Shown here in pieces: positions 37,894 through 46,453 of a stretch of DNA of 60,707 bases. The stretch is from Robiginitomaculum sp. (GTDB lineage Bacteria > Pseudomonadota > Alphaproteobacteria > Caulobacterales > Maricaulaceae). Every line of letters starts with the position of its first letter. Position 1 is the stretch's first letter. The stretch is taken from contig WFTT01000057.1 of NCBI GenBank assembly GCA_015485335.1, forward strand, positions 1-60,707, read 5' to 3'. The notes beneath the pieces were generated by a model, which was not told where the DNA came from, did not search any database, and saw nothing but the letters and a program-made list of their open reading frames with translations. A program made the translations under genes and the position numbers.

Positions 37894-39534
37894 TCATGAT
37901 GATCCGGCCGCTGCCTCCTCGTCTTTTGCCTTGTCTTCATCGGTGCCGTCTTCGGTTTGTGCAGCCGCGGCCAATTCCTCTTCGGTAACCCAGCCGGCGG
38001 CAACCCGTGCCCGCATGATCATGTCATTGGCGGCCTCAACGCTCATCTTCTCGTCTTCGAAAATACCGGGTTGGCGTACCCGTTCACCGTCTTTGGTTTC
38101 AAACCAGCCGCGCAGATCATCGGGGACCAGCCCGGCAAAGTCTTCAACATTCTTGATATCGGTCTCGCCAAGCTTGACCGCCATGGCCAGGGTAATGCCT
38201 TCCATTTCAATCAGGTCATCGGCAACGCCCAGCTCCTTGCGGCGGGCATCCAATTTTTCGGCCAGCCGTTCCAGGTGTTCACGGGCACGGGCCTGTAGCT
38301 CGACCGCGGTATCTTCATCAAAGCCTTCAATGCCGGCCACTTCTTCCATGTCGACAAAGGCCACTTCCTCGACACTTTCAAAGCCTTCGGTCGCCAGCAA
38401 TTGGGCAATCACCTCGTCCACATCCAGCGCTTTCATAAACAGTTCTGTACGCGCAGAGAACTCTTTCTGGCGACGTTCTGATTCTTCTTCTTCGGTCAGG
38501 ATATCGATGGTCCACCCGGTCAGTTGCGAAGCCAGACGCACATTTTGCCCGCGTCGGCCAATGGCCAGCGAAAGCTGTTCTTCGGGGACCACCACTTCGA
38601 CACGGCCGTCGTCCTCGTCCATCACCACTTTGGCCACTTCGGCCGGGGCCAAGGCGTTCACCAAGAATGTGGCCGGATCTTCGGACCATTGGATGATATC
38701 AATCTTTTCGCCTTGCAGTTCGCTGACCACCGCCTGTACGCGGCTGCCGCGCATACCCACACAGGCCCCCACCGGATCAATGGCCGGGTCATTGGAAAGC
38801 ACTGCGATTTTGGCGCGACTGCCCGGATCACGGGCAACGGATGGTATTTTGATAATGCCTTCGTAAACTTCGGGCACTTCCTGGGCGAACAATGCCGCCA
38901 TCAGTTTTGGATGGGCGCGGGAAAGGAAAATCTGGGGCCCGCGGGCCTCTTCGCGCACTTCATAAATATAGGCGCGGGTACGATCACCCTGTTGCAGATT
39001 TTCCCGCGGAATGCCGTCATTGCGGCGGATAATGGCTTCGGCTTTGCCAAGGTCAATAATCACATTGCCATATTCAACACGCTTGACGATGCCATTGACC
39101 ACTTCACCAACCCGGTCCTTGAACTCTTCGTATTGGCGCGCCCGTTCGGCTTCGCGCACCTTTTGGGTAATCACCTGTTTGGCGGCCTGGCTGGCCACGC
39201 GGCCAAATTCAACGGGGGGCAGCTCTTCTTCAAAAACAAAACCAACTTCTGCCTCGGGGTTCAGCTTTTTGGCCTCTTCCAGACTGATTTCTGTTGAATC
39301 GTTTTCAACCTCTTCAACCACGGTGACACAACGTTTCAGCGCCATAGAGCCGGTAACCGGATCGATATGGGCACGAATGTCCAGCTCGCTGCCATAACGG
39401 GAGCGGGCGGCGCGCTGGATCGCTTCTTCAATGGCTTCCAGAACGATGGATTCATCAATCGACTTTTCCGCAGCCACCGCCTTGGCGATCTGCAACAGTT
39501 CCAGTCGATTGGCGCTAACGCCGGTCAAGCTCAT
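37894..39534 (-). CDS. nusA: Transcription termination/antitermination protein NusA
   Basis: RNA polymerase-bound factor for pausing, termination and antitermination. The 546-aa protein has the N-terminal polymerase-binding domain (about 1-135), S1 (about 140-200; [24 protein letters not shown]), KH1 and KH2 (about 235-345; [18 protein letters not shown] and [19 protein letters not shown]), two C-terminal acidic repeats and a very acidic tail. Its start overlaps the rimP stop (ATGA). NusA commonly feeds back on its own operon, which is relevant to the leader terminator before rimP. Confidence 0.97.
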   Translation of the reverse strand: MSLTGVSANRLELLQIAKAVAAEKSIDESIVLEAIEEAIQRAARSRYGSELDIRAHIDPVTGSMALKRCVTVVEEVENDSTEISLEEAKKLNPEAEVGFVFEEELPPVEFGRVASQAAKQVITQKVREAERARQYEEFKDRVGEVVNGIVKRVEYGNVIIDLGKAEAIIRRNDGIPRENLQQGDRTRAYIYEVREEARGPQIFLSRAHPKLMAALFAQEVPEVYEGIIKIPSVARDPGSRAKIAVLSNDPAIDPVGACVGMRGSRVQAVVSELQGEKIDIIQWSEDPATFLVNALAPAEVAKVVMDEDDGRVEVVVPEEQLSLAIGRRGQNVRLASQLTGWTIDILTEEEESERRQKEFSARTELFMKALDVDEVIAQLLATEGFESVEEVAFVDMEEVAGIEGFDEDTAVELQARAREHLERLAEKLDARRKELGVADDLIEMEGITLAMAVKLGETDIKNVEDFAGLVPDDLRGWFETKDGERVRQPGIFEDEKMSVEAANDMIMRARVAAGWVTEEELAAAAQTEDGTDEDKAKDEEAAAGSS

Positions 39535-40049
39535 GATTTTGTCTCCTTAGAGTCCGTGTTCATTTTCAATAATGCGTCGCTCATCACCAGATGGGCATCG
39601 CTGATCCAGTTAAAAGGCATCAGGGCGCTTTCGGCCTCGCCTTCCAGATCAATAACAATATTGTCGCCGTCCAGTCCGCCCAGCACGCCTTTAAAGCGGC
39701 GACGGCCTTCGACCAGACGATCCAGTTCCAGCTTGGCGGTATGACCCGCCCAGCGTTCAAAGTCTTCGATAACCGTCAAGGGGCGCTCGATGCCGGGGGA
39801 GGAAACCTCCAGCTCATAAGCACCCGGGATCGGGTCTTCCACATCAATCACTGCCGAGATGGCGCGGCTAAGGGCTGTGCAATCCTTGATCCCCATTTGG
39901 TGATCTGCGGCCCGCTCTGCCATGATTTGCAGTACTTTGCGCTTTTCACGGCCAAACAGGCGCACACGTACAATGACCAGACCCAGCTGTTCGGCAACCG
40001 GCTCGATGACCTGTAAAATGGTTTGTTCAATGGCGGTTTTGGCGCGCAA
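39531..40049 (-). CDS. rimP: Ribosome maturation factor RimP
   Basis: Needed for 30S subunit maturation. The N-terminal alpha/beta domain (about 1-95) includes AIEQTILQVIEPVAEQLGL and YELEVSSPGIERPL, the family signature; the C-terminal Sm-like barrel (about 98-165) has FKGVLGGLDGDNIVIDL. Length 172 aa. The start codon is TTG (40049), with CAGGA just upstream and no better in-frame start. First gene of the rimP-nusA-ylxR-infB-trpF-like-rbfA-truB-rpsO-pnp series. Confidence 0.93.
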   Translation of the reverse strand: MRAKTAIEQTILQVIEPVAEQLGLVIVRVRLFGREKRKVLQIMAERAADHQMGIKDCTALSRAISAVIDVEDPIPGAYELEVSSPGIERPLTVIEDFERWAGHTAKLELDRLVEGRRRFKGVLGGLDGDNIVIDLEGEAESALMPFNWISDAHLVMSDALLKMNTDSKETKS

Positions 40050-40091
40050 AGTTCGTATCCTGATCTGGCCGATAATTTTGGTGCAGCCATG

Positions 40092-40121
40092 AAAAAAGCG
40101 GCCCGCCGAGGCGGCCCGCTT
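40092..40121 (-). terminator. Intrinsic terminator in the rimP leader (attenuator candidate)
   Basis: On the minus strand AAGCGG-G-CCGC pairs with GCGG-G-CCGCUU (40121-40096, one internal G-G mismatch), followed by a U-run. It lies 43 bp before the rimP start and about 30 nt after the predicted transcription start, and no minus-strand gene precedes it. It therefore most likely controls rimP-nusA-infB transcription by attenuation. A leader frame starting at ATG 40141 (MHWYDASSG) runs through it. Confidence 0.65.
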
Positions 40122-40160
40122 GAAGCATCATACCAATGCATCAGCGATGTTGTTGGCCCC

Positions 40161-40189
40161 TATATAGGCGCGTTTGGCCCTGTGTGCAA
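40161..40189 (-). promoter_or_regulatory. Candidate sigma-70 promoter of the rimP-nusA-infB operon
   Basis: Minus strand: TTGCAC (40189-40184), 17-bp spacer, TATATA (40166-40161). This is one of the best promoter matches in the window and places the transcript start near 40154, about 105 bp upstream of the rimP TTG. Confidence 0.6.
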
Positions 40190-40252
40190 ATAACTTGCTC
40201 AGTGGACCTATTGCTCAATTGTGATGGTCGTTATTACCTCGCTGGCCTTATC

Positions 40253-40292
40253 ATCATATATATGATATTATATGATAAAGGATGATATTATA
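40253..40292 (+). promoter_or_regulatory. Operator-like repeats in front of the toxin-antitoxin genes
   Basis: AT-rich region with a perfect palindrome ATCATATATATGAT (40253-40266) and two direct copies of TGATATTATA (40263-40272 and 40283-40292) exactly 20 bp apart, two helical turns. The last copy runs into the TAGGAG ribosome-binding site of the antitoxin. Cooperative binding by the ribbon-helix-helix antitoxin is the likely use. Confidence 0.6.
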
Positions 40293-40303
40293 GGAGAAGT
40301 CTC

Positions 40304-40528
40304 ATGGCGACCGTTAGAAAAACCATCATCGTTACTGATAAACAGGATGCCTGGATCAAAGCGCAAATTGCCAAAGGCGGCTATACCAATGACAGCGAGC
40401 TTATTCGTGAACTGATCCGCAAAGAACAGGGCAAGCAAGTTGATGATGACTTGAGCGATGAAAGAAAAGCTGAAATCACACAGTTTATGGAAAAACATCA
40501 CGAAACTTTGCAAAAACTGGCACAATAA
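40304..40528 (+). CDS. Ribbon-helix-helix (ParD/CopG-type) antitoxin
   Basis: A 74-aa antitoxin. The N-terminal half is a ribbon-helix-helix DNA-binding domain: beta strand RKTIIVTDKQ, helix AWIKAQIAKG, turn GYTNDSELIR, helix ELIRKEQGK. The C-terminal half (about 45-74) is charged and probably disordered until it wraps the toxin. It overlies palindromic operator sequence upstream and is immediately followed by the toxin gene, with the stop at 40528 and the toxin ATG at 40529. Pairing of this type of antitoxin with a Doc toxin, instead of Phd, is unusual. Confidence 0.82.
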   Translation: MATVRKTIIVTDKQDAWIKAQIAKGGYTNDSELIRELIRKEQGKQVDDDLSDERKAEITQFMEKHHETLQKLAQ

Positions 40529-40921
40529 ATGGATGATCTGAACTGGCTCACCTTGCGGGTGGTTGAATATATTCATGAGACATCAATCAAAAAGACGGGC
40601 GGATCACAGGGCATTCGTGATGCTGGTTTATTGGAATCCGCCCTCGCACGCCCGAAAAACCTGCATGCTTATGGTGAGAATGATATTTTTCAACTCGCGG
40701 CCAGCTATGCTGAAAGCATATCTCGCAATCACCCGTTTGTTGATGGCAACAAACGAACAGGATTTGCCTCAGCAGGTATGTTCTTGAGGTATAACGGGTA
40801 CGATTTACGACCGGGAGCGGGCAATAATCATGCTGAAATGATAGAAAACCTAGCCCAAGGGAAAATCACCAAAGAAGAAGCCGGGCAATATCTCAAAGAT
40901 CACGCCGAGCCTCTTTCATAG
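40529..40921 (+). CDS. Death-on-curing (Doc/Fic family) toxin
   Basis: A 130-aa Fic-fold toxin of the Doc type. P1 Doc phosphorylates elongation factor EF-Tu and stops translation. The active-site loop is HPFVDGNKRTGF (H68, D72, N74, K75, R76). This is close to the Doc form HxFxDANKR and differs from the AMPylating Fic form HPFxxGNGR by Lys for Gly, so kinase-like rather than AMP-transferase activity is more likely. Upstream GSQGIRDAGLLESALARP matches the Doc N-terminus. The coding region is less GC-rich than its neighbours, consistent with acquisition. Confidence 0.87.
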   Translation: MDDLNWLTLRVVEYIHETSIKKTGGSQGIRDAGLLESALARPKNLHAYGENDIFQLAASYAESISRNHPFVDGNKRTGFASAGMFLRYNGYDLRPGAGNNHAEMIENLAQGKITKEEAGQYLKDHAEPLS

Positions 40922-41046
40922 CTGGGTAGCGAATAGAGATACGAGCATATCCAATTTTCATGCAGTACGTTTGGCGTAGATCAGTTTTGAAGCGTCGCAC
41001 AACTAAGAGCCATTTTATCAAAAGCGATTAGCTTTCTGCTCCCAAA

Positions 41047-41724
41047 TTACCGGCGCACAAAGTCCAGATAAACGCACGGCCGACCCGCCTTTTTAGCTTT
41101 GCCCTCATAGCGCGTGGGCACATGATCATCCGGTGCAATGCGCCAATCATCGGCGCGCGTCGCGGTCCAGTCAAAATGATCATCATTCAGAATATGTTCC
41201 AGCGCCCAAGCCTGATAATGATCAATATCCGAGGCAAAGCGCAAGCGTCCACCGGGTTTGAGCACACGAGCCAGTTCAGCAACAAAATCACGCTGGACCA
41301 GACGACGTTTATGGTGGCGTTTTTTGGGCCAGGGGTCGGGATACAGAATAAACACCCGATCCAGTATGGCATCGGGCATGGTTTGCAGAATCAGCCGGGC
41401 ATCGCCCCGTTCCAGCAAAACATTTTTCAGGTCATAATCCTCGACACCGGCCAGCGCCTTGGCAACACCGTTCAAATAGGGTTCGATCCCGATCAGACAG
41501 GCATCCGGGTTGGCGCGGGCCTGGGCGATCAAATGCTCGGCCCCGCCAAAGCCAATCTCCAGCCAGAGCGCCTGTGTGTCGTCAACAATATCGGCGCGCG
41601 TCCTGATGGGAGAGGGCAGCGCCAAGGTCGGCAACAACTCGTCAACCAGCTTTGCCTGACGCGGCTTGAGCGCATGGCCCTTGGCGCGGCCATAAAGGCG
41701 CGGTGTAAATGCCTCAGTCGGCAA
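41047..41724 (-). CDS. trmB: tRNA (guanine-N7-)-methyltransferase TrmB
   Basis: SAM-dependent methylation of G46 in the tRNA variable loop. The 225-aa product has the SAM-binding [11 protein letters not shown] (about 50-60), ERGDARLIL, and the family signature [20 protein letters not shown]. The C-terminus has [19 protein letters not shown]. Its start lies 11 bp inside the 3' end of metK, so it is coupled to metK. Confidence 0.95.
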   Translation of the reverse strand: MPTEAFTPRLYGRAKGHALKPRQAKLVDELLPTLALPSPIRTRADIVDDTQALWLEIGFGGAEHLIAQARANPDACLIGIEPYLNGVAKALAGVEDYDLKNVLLERGDARLILQTMPDAILDRVFILYPDPWPKKRHHKRRLVQRDFVAELARVLKPGGRLRFASDIDHYQAWALEHILNDDHFDWTATRADDWRIAPDDHVPTRYEGKAKKAGRPCVYLDFVRR

Positions 41725-42883
41725 GGGATTTCAACTCATCTGCCAGATCGGTCTTCTCCCACGAGAAGCCACCATCGGCCTCTGGCGTGCGGCCAAAATG
41801 GCCATAGGCCGCCGTGCGCGCATAGATCGGTTTGTTCAGGCCCAGACGCTCGCGAATGCCGCGCGGGCTGAGGTCTACGGCCTCGGCCAGCACTTTTTCA
41901 AGGCGGGCCTCATCGCACCGACCGGTGCCGTGAGTGTCCACATAAATGCTCAAGGGCTTGGCCACACCAATGGCGTAGGACAGCTGGATGGTACAGCGAT
42001 CCGCCAGATCCGCCGCCACCACATTTTTGGCCAAATAACGGCTGATATAGGCGGCCGAGCGGTCAACCTTGGTCGGATCTTTGCCCGAAAATGCGCCGCC
42101 CCCGTGGGGGGCTGCCCCGCCATAGGTGTCCACAATGATCTTGCGCCCGGTCAGGCCGCTATCGCCATCAGGGCCACCAATGACAAAATTGCCGGTTGGG
42201 TTGACATAAAACTCTTCTTCCGGGGGCATAAAGCCCTCTGGCAGAACCGCCTCTACGAAGGGGCGGACAATCTCACGCACATCAGCAGGAGTCAGACCCT
42301 CGCGATGCTGGGTGGAAACCACAATTGAGGTCGCGCGCAATGGTACACTGCCATTATAGGCAAGCGTCACCTGGCTCTTGGCGTCTGGCTCCAGGCCCAA
42401 AGAAGGATCCGCCTTGCGCGCCGCCGCCATATCGCGCAAAACCTGATGTGCATATTGCAGGGTTGCCGGCATCAGCTCGGGCGTTTCATTGGTGGCGTAA
42501 CCAAACATGATGCCCTGGTCACCAGCCCCTTCATCCTTATTGCCCGATGCATCAACGCCCATGGCAATATCGCGTGATTGCTCGTGCAGCAGGTTTTCCA
42601 AAACCGCGTGTTTCCAGTGAAAGCCTTCCTGTTCATAGCCAATATCGCGCACCGCCTGGCGGGCCGTGGCCTCGATCTCATCATCATCGATATGCTCCAG
42701 GCAACGCACTTCGCCGGCCAGCACGATGCGGTTGGTCGTGGTCAGCGTTTCGCACGCTACCCGTGCCTCGGGATCCCGGTCCAGAAACAGATCAACAATG
42801 CTGTCGGAAATGCGATCACAGACCTTGTCCGGATGCCCTTCGGATACACTCTCACTTGTAAAAATATAGGATTGACGGCTCAT
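41714..42883 (-). CDS. metK: S-adenosylmethionine synthase MetK
   Basis: Makes SAM from methionine and ATP. Signatures: [20 protein letters not shown] (N-terminus), [40 protein letters not shown] with P-loop-like GGGAFSGKD, and a C-terminal [17 protein letters not shown]. Length 389 aa is standard. A perfect 22-bp palindrome 19 bp before the ATG suggests repressor control, and the XRE regulator gene lies immediately upstream. The trmB gene downstream overlaps it and uses SAM. Confidence 0.97.
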   Translation of the reverse strand: MSRQSYIFTSESVSEGHPDKVCDRISDSIVDLFLDRDPEARVACETLTTTNRIVLAGEVRCLEHIDDDEIEATARQAVRDIGYEQEGFHWKHAVLENLLHEQSRDIAMGVDASGNKDEGAGDQGIMFGYATNETPELMPATLQYAHQVLRDMAAARKADPSLGLEPDAKSQVTLAYNGSVPLRATSIVVSTQHREGLTPADVREIVRPFVEAVLPEGFMPPEEEFYVNPTGNFVIGGPDGDSGLTGRKIIVDTYGGAAPHGGGAFSGKDPTKVDRSAAYISRYLAKNVVAADLADRCTIQLSYAIGVAKPLSIYVDTHGTGRCDEARLEKVLAEAVDLSPRGIRERLGLNKPIYARTAAYGHFGRTPEADGGFSWEKTDLADELKSLAD

Positions 42884-42902
42884 GCTTGCTTCCTCATATC
42901 AC

Positions 42903-42924
42903 CATATAAAGATTTCTTTATATG
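42903..42924. promoter_or_regulatory. Perfect 22-bp palindrome (operator candidate) before metK
   Basis: CATATAAAGA (42903-42912), TT, TCTTTATATG (42915-42924): 10-bp arms with a 2-bp centre, 19 bp upstream of the metK ATG. It overlaps the likely metK promoter or leader. It is AT-rich in a GC-rich region and lacks a terminator-like T-run, so a protein-binding operator is the likelier reading. Confidence 0.65.
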
Positions 42925-43040
42925 ATTTTGTGGCACACACAAGCCGATCCTGCACCAAAATGCAATGACAATCGCGCTCACAAACGCTTGAGACCGGAAA
43001 AACGAGCCCAAAATGGCCCGCCGCAACACTGCCGTATCTG

Positions 43041-43463
43041 TTACTCTTGCGGGGCGTCTTCGTCCTCGCCCTCACCAGCAAGCGCACGCACCAATTGCAA
43101 AACCTGACGGCGGACTTTGGGGTCGGTGATGCGTGAAAATGCCGCAGCCAATTGCACCCCATCCGGCGAGTTTATGAAGTCATATACCAGCGGAGTTTGG
43201 TCATTATCGCCAAACCCACCGGACTCGGACTCCAGGGCCAGACCTTCAAAAAAGTACTGTACCGGCACATCTAAAACATCGGCCATACCCCACAGCCGGC
43301 TGGCGCTGACCCGGTTGGTCCCGCGCTCGTATTTCTGGACTTGTTGGAAGGTAACCCCAAGGTTTTCACCCAGTTTATCCTGACTCATGCGCAACATCAG
43401 GCGGCGCAGGCGCACACGCGCGCCTACATGGACATCAACTGGGTTTGCAGAACGTTCTGACAC
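43041..43463 (-). CDS. XRE family helix-turn-helix regulator
   Basis: A 140-aa Cro/CI-type DNA-binding protein. The HTH (about 14-68) reads VGARVRLRRLMLRMSQDKLGENLGVTFQQVQKYERGTNRVSASRLWGMADVLDVP, a form widespread in alphaproteobacteria. The C-terminal region (about 75-140) has helical SRITDPKVRRQVLQLVRAL and an acidic end (GEGEDEDAPQE). Start codon is GTG. It lies between lnt and metK, a common alphaproteobacterial arrangement. Whether it recognises the palindromes before metK (42903-42924) or in its own upstream region (43504-43516) is an open inference. Confidence 0.87.
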   Translation of the reverse strand: MSERSANPVDVHVGARVRLRRLMLRMSQDKLGENLGVTFQQVQKYERGTNRVSASRLWGMADVLDVPVQYFFEGLALESESGGFGDNDQTPLVYDFINSPDGVQLAAAFSRITDPKVRRQVLQLVRALAGEGEDEDAPQE

Positions 43464-43503
43464 AGAATTCCCCGATCGTATTGTTTTTCTTAATTTAGCT
43501 AAA

Positions 43504-43516
43504 CGTATTCAATACG
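43504..43516. promoter_or_regulatory. Inverted repeat upstream of the XRE gene
   Basis: CGTATT-C-AATACG (perfect 6-bp arms) about 40 bp before the XRE GTG, with TTAGCTAA (another small palindrome) a few bases downstream of it on the minus strand. Possible autoregulatory site; no direct evidence. Confidence 0.4.
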
Positions 43517-43583
43517 CTAACCATAACGCAATATCTTTCAAGGCTTACAACCTGTATATGACCGATTTGTGACACACGTAATT

Positions 43584-45167
43584 TCAGGCCCGAAACAACC
43601 TAAACGAGAATAACACCCCTGCCAAGATCAAAAGAATCAGGGTGCCGTGACGCCCAAAGAGAGTGGCCGGCAGCGGCAATGGCAAGGTTGCATCGCTGGC
43701 CCGGTCGGCATCTCGCCCCAACCGCAGGCGCAGGCGCCCATAGGGGTCGATTACCCCGGCAATTCCGGAACTGACGGAACGCACCACGGGAAGTCCCTCT
43801 TCCAGGGCACGAAAACGGGCATGATCCATATGCTGGTACGGGCCGGTGGTGGGGCCAAACCAGGCATCATTGGAAATATTGAGGATCCAGGCGGGCCGCC
43901 CCTCGCCCTTGGGGGTAAACCCGGCATAGGCAATTTCATAACAGATTTGCGGTGAAAACACTGGCAGATTATCAATTTTCATGCTGGAAGGTGCCGGCCC
44001 CGGCGTAAAGCCATCATCAAAATTGATCAGTCCTTTAATGCCCAGCTTTGCGAACAGGGCGGCAAACGGCATATATTCGCCAAAGGGCACCAGATGATGC
44101 TTGTCATAAACGGTTTCTACGCGCGGCTGACCACCGGCAAAGCTGAGCGCAATCAGGGAATTGCGATACAGGACCCTGCCTTCATCGCCCCGTTCGCGCC
44201 GGGTCAGACCGGTCAGCAGTACCGGGCCATTGGCAAAGGTTTTTGATATTTTCTCCAGCGCCGGACCATCTTCCAGCAGAAGCGTTGGCAGCGCCCCTTC
44301 GGGCCAGATTACATGACTGACCGTGGACAGGGGCTGGGCCGTTGACAGGCGCAGATAATGATCCAGGACCGCAGCCCGGTTTTCCGGTTTCCATTTTTCA
44401 CGCTGATTGATGACCGCCTGTGCAATACGCAGACGCACCCCTTCCTGAACTCCGTTTTGGGCTCCGGCCAAACGCACCGCACCAAAAATGATACCCCCTG
44501 AGAAAACCAGTAAAGAGAGCAAAGACGGCAAAGCTCGTCGCCAAAAGGTCTTGTCCAGACCAGCCAGGGCCGCCGGGGCGGCAAAAACAAACAAGGTCAA
44601 TAAGGATAATCCCCACACCCCAAACAGGCTGGCCGATTGGGAGATCGCCCCCCCGGGTGCCCAGACCATGCCCGGCAGATTCCATGGAAAGCCAGTGAAG
44701 AAATGCCCGCGCACCCATTCGGCCGCAAAAAACACCAGGGCAAAGACCGCAATGCGCCGCTGGTCCAATGTCCAGCACCGGATCGCCACCGCCCCGGCCA
44801 GCGCCCAGATCAGCGCCAGTCCGGCCATCAGGGCGGCCAGCGCAAACGGCATCAGCGGAATATAATCCGGCCCGCGACTGATAAAGGCGGCCCCGATCCA
44901 GTAGAGGCCGGCAAAAAACTGTCCATAGGCAAAGCTGAACGCACGGGCCGCCCCGGTGCGCACAGGGTTCTGGTGGCGAAAAGCACCATCCAGCAACCAG
45001 ACCAATACGATCATGCTGATCAGGGTGGCCGGCCATAGGTGAAACGGGGCCTGGCCCAACACCCCCAAAGCGCCGGCCAGCAAGGCCAGCCCATGGGCGC
45101 GCCAGCCTTCAAGATGTGCCACGCGCTCGGCAAGTTCGATAAATTTTGCGTAGGGCTTATTTGTCAT
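43584..45167 (-). CDS. lnt: Apolipoprotein N-acyltransferase Lnt
   Basis: Inner-membrane enzyme that adds the third acyl chain to lipoproteins such as Pal. The N-terminal half has about six or seven transmembrane helices (about 20-215). The nitrilase-like periplasmic domain (about 235-490) carries the Glu-Lys-Cys triad in VIWPEGALPT, VYDKHHLVPFGEYMPF and PQICYEIAY. A last helix is at the C-terminus. Length 527 aa. Its start overlaps the corC 3' end by 11 bp. Confidence 0.95.
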   Translation of the reverse strand: MTNKPYAKFIELAERVAHLEGWRAHGLALLAGALGVLGQAPFHLWPATLISMIVLVWLLDGAFRHQNPVRTGAARAFSFAYGQFFAGLYWIGAAFISRGPDYIPLMPFALAALMAGLALIWALAGAVAIRCWTLDQRRIAVFALVFFAAEWVRGHFFTGFPWNLPGMVWAPGGAISQSASLFGVWGLSLLTLFVFAAPAALAGLDKTFWRRALPSLLSLLVFSGGIIFGAVRLAGAQNGVQEGVRLRIAQAVINQREKWKPENRAAVLDHYLRLSTAQPLSTVSHVIWPEGALPTLLLEDGPALEKISKTFANGPVLLTGLTRRERGDEGRVLYRNSLIALSFAGGQPRVETVYDKHHLVPFGEYMPFAALFAKLGIKGLINFDDGFTPGPAPSSMKIDNLPVFSPQICYEIAYAGFTPKGEGRPAWILNISNDAWFGPTTGPYQHMDHARFRALEEGLPVVRSVSSGIAGVIDPYGRLRLRLGRDADRASDATLPLPLPATLFGRHGTLILLILAGVLFSFRLFRA

Positions 45168-45963
45168 GATGATGACGGACCATCAAACGGCGAATACGCC
45201 GTGGATCGGCCTCCATCACTTCAAATTCTAGTCCCGCCGGATGCAGCAGAATTTCCCCCCGTTGCGGGACCCGCCCGGCCAGCTGGAACACCAGCCCGCC
45301 CAGGGTATCCACATCGTCTTCATCTTCATCCACAATCAGAGACAAACCACTGGCGCGCTCCAGTTCTTCAATGGCGATCCGGGCATCCGCATCCCATTTT
45401 CCCTCGGCAATGCGGGTCAAGGACGGGGCTTCGCCGTCATGCTCATCTTCGATCTTGCCAACAATCTGTTCCACCAGATCTTCCAGCGTGACCAAACCGT
45501 CGGTACCACCATATTCATCCACCACCAGGGCCATGTGCACCCGCGTGCTTTGCATTTTCACCATCAGGTCATCGGCCTGCATGCTGGGCGGGGCAAACAA
45601 TACCGGACGGGTAATTTTGCTTAAAACCCTGGCATCCATATCCACCGCTGCCTCGCCCTGGGGTGCCAGAAATTGCAGGATATCCTTGATATGGACCATG
45701 CCGCGCGGATCATCCAGGGTGTTGTTATAGACCGGCAGGCGCGAGTGCGAGGATTGCATGAAAGCCTGTACCAGCTCACCAAGACTGGCATCGGCACTGA
45801 CCGCCACAATATCGGCACGCGGCACCATAATGTCTTCGATGCGCACCAGATCAAATGCCGTGGCATTGTCGATCAGCTTTTGCGCCTCTTCATCCAGCAG
45901 CGGTGCGGTGCGGGCCTGTTTGGAAAACCACCGGGCAAAAAACCCGGGCGCGCGATCAGACAT
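45157..45963 (-). CDS. corC: CorC/HlyC-type CBS domain protein
   Basis: Cytosolic CBS-pair protein of the CorC/YbeX family, linked to divalent-cation homeostasis and, in E. coli, to ribosome-associated functions. It shows RIEDIMVPRADIVAV (start of CBS1), SHSRLPVYNNTLDDPRGMVHIKDIL, a second CBS domain with LVVDEYGGTDGLVTLEDLVEQIVGKIEDEHD, and the transporter-associated C-terminal domain. It lacks a DUF21 membrane domain. Adjacent ATGs at 45966 and 45963 both overlap the ybeY end. It is in the usual ybeY-corC-lnt order. Confidence 0.92.
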   Translation of the reverse strand: MSDRAPGFFARWFSKQARTAPLLDEEAQKLIDNATAFDLVRIEDIMVPRADIVAVSADASLGELVQAFMQSSHSRLPVYNNTLDDPRGMVHIKDILQFLAPQGEAAVDMDARVLSKITRPVLFAPPSMQADDLMVKMQSTRVHMALVVDEYGGTDGLVTLEDLVEQIVGKIEDEHDGEAPSLTRIAEGKWDADARIAIEELERASGLSLIVDEDEDDVDTLGGLVFQLAGRVPQRGEILLHPAGLEFEVMEADPRRIRRLMVRHHHDK

Positions 45964-46453
45964 CATCGGCCCCCGCCAAGGTATAAGGGTCATGCAATCC
46001 CAGCGCCTTCATAATATCACGCTCCAGGGTCTCCATTTTTTCAGCATCATCCGCTTGTACATGATCATAACCTTGTAAATGCAAAAGGCCATGTAAAACC
46101 AGATGCCGGATATGGTCCAGAATATCCAGTGAACGACTTTGCGCCTCGCCTGCACAGACCCCAAAGCCCAAAGCCAGTTGCCCCAAAGAAGGGGTAAAAT
46201 GGAGCCCCGGGGGGGCAATGGCGGCAAAAGACAACACATTGGTGGGCGCATCCTTGCCGCGATACTGGCGGTTCAGCGCCTGCAAGTCATCATCATCGGC
46301 AAACCAGACCTCTATATTGCCTTCGCGCAAGGGGCCAAGGTGGGCCTCGGCCGCCGCCAGCACATCACCAACCAGTATTTGTGCCGCGGCCTCGTCCATT
46401 GGCCAGCCATCACCGGAGATGCGCACATCGATTTCCCGCAGTATTCTGGCCAT
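45956..46453 (-). CDS. ybeY: Endoribonuclease YbeY (rRNA maturation RNase)
   Basis: Zinc-dependent endoribonuclease needed for 16S rRNA 3'-end maturation and 70S quality control. The metal site HGLLHLQGYDH (HxxxHxxxxxH) lies in HLVLHGLLHLQGYDH at about residues 121-135. Length 165 aa. It starts at the phoH stop (1-bp overlap) and its end overlaps corC. Confidence 0.95.
   Translation of the reverse strand: MARILREIDVRISGDGWPMDEAAAQILVGDVLAAAEAHLGPLREGNIEVWFADDDDLQALNRQYRGKDAPTNVLSFAAIAPPGLHFTPSLGQLALGFGVCAGEAQSRSLDILDHIRHLVLHGLLHLQGYDHVQADDAEKMETLERDIMKALGLHDPYTLAGADDV

Noticed and set aside
37957-38866. Overlapping plus-strand frames opposite nusA (for example 37862-38866)
   Set aside because: Ser-rich antisense shadow of a conserved gene.
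40922-41046. Gap after the Doc toxin, searched for tRNA, terminator or attachment site
   Set aside because: No cloverleaf, hairpin with T-run or direct repeat could be found by eye.
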